A DNA stretch of 44,150 bases from Desulfobacteria bacterium (GTDB lineage Bacteria; Desulfobacterota; Desulfobacteria; Desulfobacterales; C00003060): assembly GCA_030145395.1 (NCBI GenBank), contig JAQYVR010000088.1, forward strand, positions 1-44,150. Reading direction: 5' to 3'. Positions 17,240 to 24,606 of this stretch are shown here, piece by piece. Numbering within the stretch: the stretch's first letter is position 1; the number at the start of each line of letters is the position of its first letter. The position numbers and the translations under genes were made by a program. Under the pieces are notes generated by a model that saw only the letters and a list, made by a program, of their open reading frames with translations, searched no databases and was not told the origin of the DNA.

Positions 17240-17631
17240 GTTTGGCCAAATTTAAGACATTGCCATATTATCTTCAACTCGAACCGTCCCCACAATTCAA
17301 CGATATCCTTTTCCTATCTCCACCCCCAGCACCTAAAGGTGGCCCAGATGTCTTGCAGTATTTTCACGCTTTTCCCGCCCGTTCGGACACGACCTGACAC
17401 GTTACGCCCCCAGTAAGGAAGAGGGCCAGATCTCAACCTTTGACGGGGTTGGTGACGGTTGAGACCTGCCCCCTCCGTCCATGGCCCCCCATCCATCCAA
17501 CCAGGAAAGTGGACCATCTTGTGCTTGTTGTAGTGAAGAGTGAAACTTTCACTACCGACTGTTGACAGAGATGAAGGATGGTTCGATCTTACCATGCCTG
17601 TATCTATTAGAAACAGGGACCTGGTGTTCTG
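17240..17631. other. Intergenic gap with a stem-loop
   Basis: No gene is supported. An 8-bp inverted repeat (TCTCAACC / GGTTGAGA) lies near 17432-17462. A minus-strand frame of 93 codons here has no ribosome site and no recognisable domain. Confidence 0.4.
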
Positions 17632-17955
17632 CTATCGGAACTCCCCAACAATAATGCGTTCATTCCTTTCGTCATCTTGATGGTAAGCAAAGGTGACGGT
17701 ATTCTTAGGGGCTGCCTTGTCGCGGCACTTTTCAGTCAGAAGAAGACTCGTAAGAAAGAAAAGAGAGATTATGAAAAGAGTAACCACTACTCCCATCACG
17801 ATTATCCACTTTCGAGTCGGATGCTCCGGGAGGTCCTGATAGTTCCGCTTGCGTCTATCCCCTCCTGACCTTCTGTCCGCAAACTCGGGATAAGCCGCGC
17901 TCTTATAGCAGGGATCGATATGTTGTCGTCGGTCTTCACCGCTGCGCCTTTCCAT
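17632..17955 (-). CDS. Small membrane protein with RRSG-DRR motifs
   Basis: About 107 residues. The N-terminal half repeats an ERRSGEDRRQ / DRRSGGDRRKR motif, then one hydrophobic helix (WIIVMGVVVTLFIISLFFLT) crosses the membrane, followed by a short hydrophilic tail. The DRRSG-DRR pattern is common in small bacterial membrane proteins, some of them linked to signalling, but no function is known. ATG 17955 and an in-frame GTG at 17961 are both possible; neither has a strong ribosome site. It is the first plausible reading frame downstream of the c-di-GMP-I riboswitch on the same strand, about 235 bases away, and may be its target. Confidence 0.65.
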   Translation of the reverse strand: MERRSGEDRRQHIDPCYKSAAYPEFADRRSGGDRRKRNYQDLPEHPTRKWIIVMGVVVTLFIISLFFLTSLLLTEKCRDKAAPKNTVTFAYHQDDERNERIIVGEFR

Positions 17956-18153
17956 AAGCACTTACAGGGAGATCATGATCCGGCCATGTAACCCTCCGGT
18001 GGTTCCTGTGAGCCGAACTCTCAGATTACTTGTGCAACCTGCAATAGAAACGACGCATCCGAACCTAAGAGAGTAAAGGCAAGAGAATCGAATGGCAAAA
18101 ATAATGTCAGAAGATAAGAAGGAGTGCCCGCTGCACCTCCCCGATTTGCTTAG

Positions 18154-18189
18154 CCGTACGCAAGACAGCTTGAAGGAGATGCTGCGTAC
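18154..18189 (-). other. Hairpin just downstream of the c-di-GMP riboswitch
   Basis: CGTACGCA and TGCGTACG pair across about 20 bases immediately after the aptamer on the minus strand. It could be the expression-platform stem, though no T-tract follows. Confidence 0.45.
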
Positions 18190-18270
18190 GCCCGGCAGCC
18201 CTGCCACCTTATCCTTTCGGACTTAGGCCAGTGGCTTTGCGTCCCGCACTTTCGCGCGGTTGGCCTTTTT
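18190..18270 (-). ncRNA. c-di-GMP-I (GEMM-I) riboswitch
   Basis: Read on the minus strand the segment contains in order GGCCAACC, a GCGC-GAAA-GUGC hairpin with GNRA loop, the invariant GGGACGCAAAGCC, GGCCUAA, then a GUCC-GAAA-GGAU hairpin and UAAGGUGGCAGGGCUGCC. This order and spacing match the GEMM-I aptamer (for example Vc2 of Vibrio cholerae), including the c-di-GMP contact bases and the tetraloop. The RNA would control a gene on the minus strand below 18150; the only candidate is the small membrane protein at 17632-17955. Confidence 0.93.
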
Positions 18271-18448
18271 CAAGCGTTATTAAGTGGAAGATTAATTGTG
18301 TGGAAACACTTCAATTATATATATCGGCCAAAACGGGGGAAACTTTAGCACAACTTTTGGCTATTAAGAGGATTTCATACAACCGTTTTGGACATGGTTG
18401 GCAACTATATGCAACGTCAGGGTAAATTTGACCATAGTAACTCTCATA

Positions 18449-18497
18449 GGTATGTTCCGTTTTGAACCATTATGATTGCCGCCAACGGGACATATTT
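18449..18497. repeat. MITE-like element, copy 2 (about 49 bp)
   Basis: The shortest copy: TATGTTCCGTTTTGAACC joined almost directly to GCCGCCAACGGGACATATTT. The two ends are imperfect inverted repeats and the whole interior of the longer copies is missing. Confidence 0.7.
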
Positions 18498-18631
18498 TTG
18501 AGAACAGCTGTATTTGAAGATGAGCAAGGGGGAAGGGCCAGAGCAGACTTGACCGCCCCGGATTCAGAGGTTAGGGTTGGGAAAGTATAAAAGGCGTCAG
18601 ATTTGACGGGTTATTAGAGTAATTTGCAGAA

Positions 18632-18912
18632 GTATGTTCCGTTTTGAACCATTATTAGGAGCTGTCAGGGGGTATCTCTTTTTGAAGTCAGGTCACTAAA
18701 TATTTCCTGACAGGTACCACAACGGCACTGTCTTCTGCACAGTCTTGACCCATTTACAAATAGGCTGCCGAACGTGTACGGGATGTTGCCGTGTGCCTGG
18801 CCTGTAGGGTTCCGTGCATTATGCTCCAACGAGCGAGGAGGGGGATTGACCTGGTTCAAAAAGAGATACCCCCTGGCAGTTTAGAAAAGCTGCCGTCAAA
18901 TGAACATCTTTT
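18632..18912. mobile_element. MITE-like element, copy 3, enclosing an IS-like relic (about 280 bp)
   Basis: The ends match copies 1 and 2 (TATGTTCCGTTTTGAACC at the left; CTGCCGTCAAATGAACAT at the right). Inside is a 25-bp inverted repeat, 24 of 25 paired, at 18662-18686 and 18855-18879 (core GGGGGTATCTCTTTTTGAA). A minus-strand frame between the arms (about 18665-18859) encodes FVNGSRLCRRQCRCGTCQ followed by EIFSDLT, which resembles the zinc-ribbon N-terminus of IS1/IS1595-type transposases. No catalytic domain is present, so it is a relic or non-autonomous element. Confidence 0.6.
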
Positions 18913-18963
18913 GCCAGCCAGTATAATCGTTTAGACCTTCGGTCCATACATGCAATTAGAAAA

Positions 18964-19593
18964 ATGAAGTACTTTGCGCTGGCTACATTGTGGGTCATAT
19001 GGTGTGCCATTCACAGTGGAATGATCTCGGTGACGGCAACCGAATATCTCAAGCACCGGTTTGGGGCCCGGTTTCGCTTTTATCGCTTTGTTTTCAACCT
19101 TGTGGCTATAGTTACGTTAATACCTGTTGTTGTCTATGGGGAATCGATACGGGGGCAAGTAGTATTTCGCTGGGAAGGATTAATGGTCATCCTGCAAATG
19201 CTCGTTCTGGCCATTGCGGTTCTGTTGTTTGTTGCTGGGGCAAGACATTATGACATGCTTCAGTTCCTGGGACTTCGCCAGATAAGGACAGGAGCTTCGC
19301 CCAGTGTTCTGACCGAGACCGGCAAGTTGGATATGAACGGTATTCTTGGCATAACTCGACATCCCTGGTATCTGGGAGCAATTCTTTTCATGTGGGTGGC
19401 CTATCGCTCGTTAGACGTATCCACACTTGTGACGAATATAGTACTTACCATTTATCTGATAGTGGGCACGATTCTTGAGGAGCGAAAACTTCTTATGGAA
19501 TACGGTGAGGAGTACTGGAGATATCAGAATAGAGTGTCTATGCTCGTCCCCTTCAAGTATTTGAAGGGGATGATTTTAAGGTCTATGAACTAG
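18964..19593 (+). CDS. ICMT/NnrU-like membrane methyltransferase family protein
   Basis: A 209-residue integral membrane protein with about five hydrophobic helices. The C-terminal signature ITRHPWYLGAILFMW, then EERKLLMEYGEEYWRYQNRV, is that of the isoprenylcysteine carboxyl methyltransferase / phospholipid methyltransferase group: RHP and the EE pair contact S-adenosylmethionine in characterised members. The N-terminus (LWVIWCAIHSGMIS) resembles NnrU. The substrate in bacteria is unknown; a lipid or a small thiol is possible. ATG 18964 has no strong ribosome site. It converges on mlaA, 47 bases away. Confidence 0.8.
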   Translation: MKYFALATLWVIWCAIHSGMISVTATEYLKHRFGARFRFYRFVFNLVAIVTLIPVVVYGESIRGQVVFRWEGLMVILQMLVLAIAVLLFVAGARHYDMLQFLGLRQIRTGASPSVLTETGKLDMNGILGITRHPWYLGAILFMWVAYRSLDVSTLVTNIVLTIYLIVGTILEERKLLMEYGEEYWRYQNRVSMLVPFKYLKGMILRSMN

Positions 19594-19640
19594 AATGGTT
19601 CCCAGAAATACGTTCCGATTAAGGTGGAAGCAGAAGGGAC

Positions 19641-20465
19641 TTACTCGTCAACCTTCTTCTTCCTGTTCTGGATATAAGCGTCACGAATCGAAAGATAGGG
19701 ATCGATGGCACCTTCCTTTAAGGACTCATAATCTCCGATCCTGAATGAGGTCTTGTTGACGGTGTCGTATGCTGTGATTCCTATGGCTGCTTCCGTCGGG
19801 TTCACATAAGTAACCGGATCCAGGAAATGATCTCCGAGCAGCCCAAATGAGTCTCGAAGAGTAGAGGGGCCGATAAGGGGCCAGACAACGTAAAATCCAT
19901 TGCCGATTCCCCACCTGCCAAAAGTCTGTCCCAGATCCTCCTCGCTGGGGGTCAGCTCCGGACAATGCTTGGCCGGATTTCCAAAACCAAGGACACCCAC
20001 CGTACTATTGAACATAAATCGGCAAAATTCACTCCCAGCCGCATCTCCCTTTCCCTGAAGGATACAGCTGACAAACCGGATGGGAAAACGGAGGTTGTAG
20101 AAAAAATTCTTTACACCGATCCTGACTATCTCAGGTGCAGCCCACTTGTACCCCCTTGTCACGGGCTTCAGTAACCAGAAGTAAAACTTGTCATTGAAGT
20201 GGTACATGGCCGTGTTCCAGTAGAAGATAGGGTCTGCTATTTCCACCAGTTCTTCTTCTTCGTCCAAAAAGTCAAGGTCATCATCGAAAGACTTTTCTTC
20301 CGTTTCCTCCTGTTTTTGTTCGGTTTGACTTACCATATAAGATTCTGGGTCGTGATTCTGATAAGACGACGTGCCTTCCGATGCAAGGGAAGATGAGGGA
20401 GACTTGTGGACGAAGCCGACTGAGAAAATAGCGGAGAGTACAATAATCAGTAACAGACGTTTCAC
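19641..20465 (-). CDS. mlaA: MlaA (VacJ) family outer-membrane lipid-asymmetry protein
   Basis: About 274 residues from GTG 20465, which has GGAGGAGG immediately upstream; an in-frame ATG at 20504 is less likely. An N-terminal signal segment (KRLLLIIVLSAIFSVGF) is followed by an acidic linker (about 45-75) and the MlaA domain: DPIFYWNTAMYHFNDKFYFW, VKNFFYNLRFPIRFV, RFMFNSTVGVLGF, EDLGQTFGRWGIGNGFYVV, WPLIGPSTLRDSFGL and DPVTYV. MlaA sits in the outer membrane and removes misplaced phospholipids for MlaC. No lipobox Cys follows the signal segment, unlike E. coli MlaA, so it may not be a lipoprotein. It lies 220 bases downstream of the RsbW-like gene. Confidence 0.92.
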   Translation of the reverse strand: MKRLLLIIVLSAIFSVGFVHKSPSSSLASEGTSSYQNHDPESYMVSQTEQKQEETEEKSFDDDLDFLDEEEELVEIADPIFYWNTAMYHFNDKFYFWLLKPVTRGYKWAAPEIVRIGVKNFFYNLRFPIRFVSCILQGKGDAAGSEFCRFMFNSTVGVLGFGNPAKHCPELTPSEEDLGQTFGRWGIGNGFYVVWPLIGPSTLRDSFGLLGDHFLDPVTYVNPTEAAIGITAYDTVNKTSFRIGDYESLKEGAIDPYLSIRDAYIQNRKKKVDE

Positions 20466-20533
20466 GAGATCCTCCTCCCTTTTATCATCCGGTTGCGCAT
20501 TCATGCGTTGCCTATTGATTGGTTGTTTTCAAA

Positions 20534-20636
20534 CCGGGTGCTTTGCACCCGGTACAACCGCAACGATTAACACACTAGCGTGCGTTTGCCTTTTCCCGCT
20601 ATGCGGAAAAATTCAAGCCACCCGCTTTGCGGGTGG
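20534..20636. repeat. Cluster of three short palindromes upstream of mlaA
   Basis: Three hairpins are spaced within 103 bases: CCGGGTGC/GCACCCGG (20534-20552), TTTTCCCGC/GCGGAAAA (20591-20610) and CCACCCGC/GCGGGTGG (20618-20636). Each has a three-base loop (TTT or TAT) flanked by GC, so the loops are alike while the stems differ. Confidence 0.6.
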
Positions 20637-20685
20637 TCGTTGACTCCGCTGTCCTATACTCAAAACGAATGCGGATCGTCTGGGG

Positions 20686-21096
20686 CTATCTAAGTTGTTT
20701 TACTAGACGCAACTGGTTAAGGTTGTTTGGCAGCCGCTCATAGATTATCTTGTCCATGCACTCGTGGATCAGGCACAGCCCTGCGCCTCCTAGTTGGTCG
20801 GGTGAGGGTGCCGGGGGCTGTACGTCGAAGACCCCATCTGCCGCCTCTCCGTCGTCCCTCAATACGAACTGAAGTTCTCTTTCTGCCAGCACAAGATCAA
20901 ACTCTATGGTGTGATCGAATTCGTTTTTCAAGCTGTGACGGATGATGTTGGTGACCGCCTCGACTATGGCAAGCTTCAACATCCCGATTTCTTTTTCACT
21001 GAGCTCGACAATCTCCGCCACGCTGCCGGTAACGGCCCGCAAGACGGAAAGGAATTTGGGGTCAGACGGAAATTGCAGCCTAAGGGTTGCGCTCAT
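20686..21096 (-). CDS. RsbW-like anti-sigma factor / serine kinase
   Basis: A 136-residue single HATPase_c domain of the RsbW/SpoIIAB type. The N box is KLAIVEAVTNIIRHS (E46, N50), the G1 box is LRDDGE (79-84) and the G2 region is LGGAGLCLIHECMD (102-115). Such kinases phosphorylate an STAS antagonist and otherwise bind a sigma factor or other partner. ATG 21096 has GGAGG six bases upstream. The STAS gene ends 24 bases upstream and the SpoIIE-type phosphatase is divergent nearby, which completes a partner-switching set. No sigma factor gene is in the window, so the output may be something else, for instance the Mla transporter. Confidence 0.9.
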   Translation of the reverse strand: MSATLRLQFPSDPKFLSVLRAVTGSVAEIVELSEKEIGMLKLAIVEAVTNIIRHSLKNEFDHTIEFDLVLAERELQFVLRDDGEAADGVFDVQPPAPSPDQLGGAGLCLIHECMDKIIYERLPNNLNQLRLVKQLR

Positions 21097-21120
21097 CCAT
21101 CACCTCCGAGGGACTCCGGG

Positions 21121-21459
21121 TCAACCGATGCTGCTGATAGCATCTGCCTGTGTAGAAGATATCTCGAAGAAGTCGTCAAGTTTGGAGAGCTTGAGGGTAT
21201 GGCTTACGTTCTCCTGGAGTCCTGCAAGGACGAATCTCGTCCCTTCGTTCTTGCTCCACCTCAACCCCTCCACCAAGGTGGCGATCCCAGAAGAGTCCAT
21301 GAATGGAACCCCGCTCAAGTCAACCACGACGCCTTTTGCCTTCTTTTTGAAAACGTTCAGAAGTAAGTCTCGGAACTTCGGGGAGACATGCATGTCGATC
21401 TCCCCTTCCACTATGATGACCTCCACCCCTTCACTCATGCTAGCGTTGCTTGTCTTCAC
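21121..21459 (-). CDS. STAS-domain protein (RsbV / MlaB-like)
   Basis: A 112-residue STAS domain: VIIVEGEIDMHVSPKFRDLL, then AKGVVVDLSGVPFMDSSGIA and a C-terminal helix. DSSG (55-58) has the serine that is phosphorylated in RsbV/SpoIIAA antagonists. GTG 21459 is the likely start (AAGGAG nine bases upstream). It directly follows mlaC, the position held by the STAS protein MlaB in the E. coli mla operon, yet the next gene is its presumed kinase. It could be an anti-sigma antagonist, the MlaB subunit, or both; the sequence alone does not decide. Confidence 0.88.
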   Translation of the reverse strand: MKTSNASMSEGVEVIIVEGEIDMHVSPKFRDLLLNVFKKKAKGVVVDLSGVPFMDSSGIATLVEGLRWSKNEGTRFVLAGLQENVSHTLKLSKLDDFFEISSTQADAISSIG

Positions 21460-21474
21460 TAAGATATACTCCTT

Positions 21475-22122
21475 TCACGCACCTTGTTCCTCCAGCATCT
21501 GACTCTCCAACTTCTCCAGCTGCTTTCTAATCTTTGTCATCAACCCGGCAAACTTTTCCTTTAGCATAGTCTGATTGAACTGTGAGCGATAGTTCCTGAC
21601 CATTGAGATGCCTTCGATGTTTACATCGTAGACAAGCCAGTTGTTTCCCTTCGCATGGAGCGAGTAAGCTATGGGTATGGCCTTGTCACCTGAAACAATC
21701 TCAGTGTAGACATAGTAATACTTGCCTTTGGGCCTCTCTCCTTTGTAAAGGATCTCCTCGTCACTGTATCTTTCGATTTTCAAGATGTAGGAGTTCTGCA
21801 TCAGTTTGGAGAAGGCGTCTACAAACTCTTTTTTGTCTTCTTGGGATATAGTCTTCCAGTTTCGGCCTATGCTGCGCTTCCCCATCTCGGCAAAATCAAA
21901 CCGCTCTCGTAAGACCTTAAAAACCATTTCCCTGCGCTCAAGTTTCTTCTCGGGGGCCTTCAGGGTTTCGTCGGCGAGAAGAGCGAGAATTCTGTCAATA
22001 GAGGTCTTTAGTTGGTCCTGGGCCTCGCCAGCCGCCGCAGTCCCGCCTGCAAACAAAAAAGCTATCAACGTTACTGTAGGTATTAGTCTTTTTAGCATTT
22101 TCATCTTCTGTTTTCGTGACAT
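21475..22122 (-). CDS. mlaC: MlaC-family periplasmic phospholipid carrier
   Basis: A 215-residue secreted protein with a signal peptide (LIPTVTLIAFLFAGGTAAAG, about 13-32). The Ttg2D/MlaC domain follows: ETLKAPEKKLERREMVFKVL, FDFAEMGKRSIGRNW, KKEFVDAFSKLMQNSY, and the late GISMVRNYRSQF. MlaC ferries phospholipids through the periplasm between MlaA and the MlaFEDB complex. The tail adds a short charged helix. ATG 22122 is taken as start although AAAGGAG lies 17 bases upstream, a loose spacing; ATGs at codons 7 and 9 are alternatives. It is fourth in the mlaF-E-D-C run. Confidence 0.92.
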   Translation of the reverse strand: MSRKQKMKMLKRLIPTVTLIAFLFAGGTAAAGEAQDQLKTSIDRILALLADETLKAPEKKLERREMVFKVLRERFDFAEMGKRSIGRNWKTISQEDKKEFVDAFSKLMQNSYILKIERYSDEEILYKGERPKGKYYYVYTEIVSGDKAIPIAYSLHAKGNNWLVYDVNIEGISMVRNYRSQFNQTMLKEKFAGLMTKIRKQLEKLESQMLEEQGA

Positions 22123-22239
22123 ACTTGATTGCCGTTTTACTCCTTTGTTACCCCGGTACGGTGGATGGCGGCCTTTGCATAGTCAGAGATTTCACGGAAA
22201 GCGCACGTATAGGACGCCAAACCTCGCGGGAAACCCTTC

Positions 22240-22680
22240 TCACTTGCTGTCGAAGATATACTTGCTTATCAGCTCTTCGAGGCTTATGGCCGATTCGGTC
22301 TCCACCAGTTCATCACCCGGCTTGAGCATCTCGTCCGAGGCGCCCGGGGTGAGCTTGACGAACTTGTCGCCGATAACACCCTTGGTTCGGATAGAAGCTA
22401 TAGTGTCTTCAGTCAGCTCACTGTCTTTCAAGATGCCCAAGGTTACACGGGCCATGTCGTCCACGAGACTGATATCGAGTACCTTTCCCGTCTGGACCCC
22501 GCCTATCTCCACTGTGGCCCCTTTCTTCAAACCCGTCACGGACTCAAATTCAGCTGTGATTTCGTAGTACGGGCTCCCAAAGATGTGGACACCGCCCAGG
22601 CTCACCGAGAGATAGACCATACAGGATACCCCGATAAGCAAGAACACTCCAACGATAACCTCAGTTGACCTCTTGTACAT
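22240..22680 (-). CDS. mlaD: MlaD-family MCE-domain protein
   Basis: A 146-residue protein: one N-terminal membrane helix (STEVIVGVFLLIGVSCMVYL) and an MCE domain (YYEITAEFESVTGLKKGATV, GGVQTGKVLDI, ASIRTKGVIGDKFVKLTPG). The C-terminal helix (ISLEELISKYIF) probably forms the hexamer pore as in E. coli MlaD, though the protein is about 35 residues shorter. It binds phospholipid at the periplasmic face of the MlaFEDB transporter. ATG 22680 has GAGGAGG upstream. There are 171 bases to mlaE, including a partial repeat copy, so this spacing is wider than in a tight operon. Confidence 0.93.
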   Translation of the reverse strand: MYKRSTEVIVGVFLLIGVSCMVYLSVSLGGVHIFGSPYYEITAEFESVTGLKKGATVEIGGVQTGKVLDISLVDDMARVTLGILKDSELTEDTIASIRTKGVIGDKFVKLTPGASDEMLKPGDELVETESAISLEELISKYIFDSK

Positions 22681-22745
22681 CGCTACCTCCTCGATCTAAC
22701 TTTCCATGGAGATCGCAGCCTGATTGGTTCAGGCAGCCCACGTGA

Positions 22746-22798
22746 CCCTGAACTGCTACAGCGAGTCATTCCCCGTCCCTATTCATCGGGACTGCGGG
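22746..22798. repeat. Partial copy of the 117-bp interspersed repeat
   Basis: CTGAACTGCTACAGCGAG, then CATTCCCCGTCC and ATCGGGACTGCGG, match the last half of the repeats at 35608-35724 and 41409-41525. It lies inside the mla operon between mlaE and mlaD. Confidence 0.65.
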
Positions 22799-22851
22799 GA
22801 GCTTCAATCTCCTCACATCTCCTTCACTGGGCAGGGTCGTCCGGGCATTGA

Positions 22852-23628
22852 TCATAGCAGGAAGGAAGTGAGTATATAGTCCATGATCAAAATCAGCACG
22901 GAGGTCGTTACCACCGCATTAGTTGTTGCCCTGGCCACGCCCTCTGTCGTGGCAACAGCTGTATAGCCTATAAAGGAACACACCCAGGTAATGATTAGTC
23001 CGTTTACCAAGGACTTCACAAAACCTCCGTAGATATCCACGAATTCCACAGACCTCACCATCTCTCCGAAATAGGCCCCCTCGTTAACGCCGAGCAACTT
23101 GACACCTATAAGATATCCCCCACCTATTCCGACAAGGTCGAAGATGGTGGTAAGGAGGGGAAGGGAGATGAGGCCGGCGAAAATCTTAGGTGTTACTATG
23201 TGTTTAAGCGGATTGACTGCCATCATTTCAAGGGCATTTATCTGCTCAGTAATCTTCATGATTCCAATTTCGGCGGTGATGGCAGACCCGGCCCTGCCGG
23301 TGACCATGAGTGCTGCAAGCACGGGCCCAAGTTCACGTATGATGGAAAGGGCAACCGCAGAGCCAAGCATTCCCGTGGCGCCGAACTTGCTCAAAGTGTA
23401 GTATCCTTGCAGACTAAGGACCATTCCGGTAAAAGCGCCGGTGACCACGACGATAGAAATAGACCGCGTACCTATGAAATCGATTTGCTGAGGAAGACTT
23501 CGCAACTTAAAGGGAGGGACGAAACCATAGAAAATTGAGGCGCTGAGAAAAATACCGCTTCTACCCAAGACACGGACACCATCAATGACCCGACGGCCCG
23601 GGACAGCCAGTAGAGCAAGCGCGTTCAT
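22852..23628 (-). CDS. mlaE: MlaE-family ABC permease
   Basis: The 258-residue membrane protein carries the MlaE signature: SISIVVVTGAFTGMVLSLQG, LGPVLAALMVTGRAGSAITA, EIGIMKITEQINALEMM, then three more helices and the conserved YTAVATTEGVARATTNAVV region near the end. It is the membrane subunit moving phospholipid with MlaF. Its ATG overlaps the mlaF stop (ATGA), so the two are translationally coupled. Confidence 0.95.
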   Translation of the reverse strand: MNALALLAVPGRRVIDGVRVLGRSGIFLSASIFYGFVPPFKLRSLPQQIDFIGTRSISIVVVTGAFTGMVLSLQGYYTLSKFGATGMLGSAVALSIIRELGPVLAALMVTGRAGSAITAEIGIMKITEQINALEMMAVNPLKHIVTPKIFAGLISLPLLTTIFDLVGIGGGYLIGVKLLGVNEGAYFGEMVRSVEFVDIYGGFVKSLVNGLIITWVCSFIGYTAVATTEGVARATTNAVVTTSVLILIMDYILTSFLL

Positions 23629-24410
23629 GGAATAAGAATATCCTCGTAGAAGTCCTTGTCAGTGCGGGTAAAGGGGATGGGCCCTTCAGGGCTCCCTTTG
23701 ATAAACTGTTGCACCCTGGGGTCTTCACTGCTCTGGATCTCTTCCGGCGTGCCTTCCGCTATCTTTTTGCCGAAAAATAGAATCATTATCCAATCCGCTA
23801 TTTTGAAAGACGACTCGATGTCGTGGGAGACTACAACTGAAGTGACGCCAAGGATTTCGTTAAGATCCACAATGAGTTTATCGATCACTCCTGCAGATAT
23901 GGGGTCAAGGCCGGAGGTGGGCTCGTCGTAGAAGACCACTTCGGGGTCCATGATGATCGCCCTGGCCAAACCGATTCTCTTCAGCATGCCCCCCGAGAGC
24001 TGAGAGGGCATAAGCCCCTCCACGCCCCTAAGGCCCACCAGTTCCAGCTTCATCTTGACCATGGTCCTGATTACCTGATCGGCCAGCTTGGTATGCTCCC
24101 TCAAAGGGAAGGCTATGTTTTCGAAGACATCAAGGGAGTTGAACAGTGCAGACGCTTGGAAGAGCATACCCATCTTCTTCCTGTATTCGTAAAGCTCTGC
24201 CCTGGACAGACTGGTTAACTCCCTATCGCCAAAGTGTACGGTTCCGGAATCAGGTTTCTCGAGACCTACAACCTGTCTCATAAGCGTAGACTTGCCCGAA
24301 CCGCTTCCTCCGAGGATTACGGTGACCTTCCCCTTGCGGAAACGGCAGGTTACATCGTCCGATGCCACAAGACCGTTATACGTCTTTCTCACGTTTTCGA
24401 GCCTGATCAC
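23625..24410 (-). CDS. mlaF: MlaF-family ABC ATPase
   Basis: A 261-residue ABC ATPase. Walker A GGSGSGKST (about 34-42), Q loop LFQASALF, signature LSGGMLKRIGLARA, Walker B VVFYDEPTSGLDP and the switch His in VVVSHD are all intact. The pairing with MlaE, MlaD and MlaC downstream identifies it as MlaF rather than a general importer. The start is GTG 24410. The promoter should lie in the 196 bases to the divergent phosphatase gene. Confidence 0.95.
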   Translation of the reverse strand: MIRLENVRKTYNGLVASDDVTCRFRKGKVTVILGGSGSGKSTLMRQVVGLEKPDSGTVHFGDRELTSLSRAELYEYRKKMGMLFQASALFNSLDVFENIAFPLREHTKLADQVIRTMVKMKLELVGLRGVEGLMPSQLSGGMLKRIGLARAIIMDPEVVFYDEPTSGLDPISAGVIDKLIVDLNEILGVTSVVVSHDIESSFKIADWIMILFFGKKIAEGTPEEIQSSEDPRVQQFIKGSPEGPIPFTRTDKDFYEDILIP

Positions 24411-24606
24411 CTGATATCACCCCATCTATGAAAATCCGTGCTTAGCACTCGTTGCATTTCACTGTCACTACATACACGTAGGCGGCTGCACACGTCAAGA
24501 GGAGCTGACGATGTTTCAAATCGCACCCTGCCTTGCTTGACTTAAAGCACTATTTTGAATACGGTTGTGTCCAGGACTGCAAGCTTACTCATTAGGGGGG
24601 GACAAG

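Larger units (their letters stand above)
18271..18963. other. Gene-free region with repeat elements
   Basis: This gap holds two copies of the MITE-like family and an IS-like relic, listed separately. No intact gene is seen. Sequence just upstream of the riboswitch (18271-18400) should contain its promoter. Confidence 0.45.

Noticed and set aside
17962-18207. Minus-strand frame of 81 codons inside and after the riboswitch
   Set aside because: Its start lies in the aptamer itself, and no in-frame start with a ribosome site exists after the riboswitch; a lipobox-like stretch (SIAGC) was not enough.
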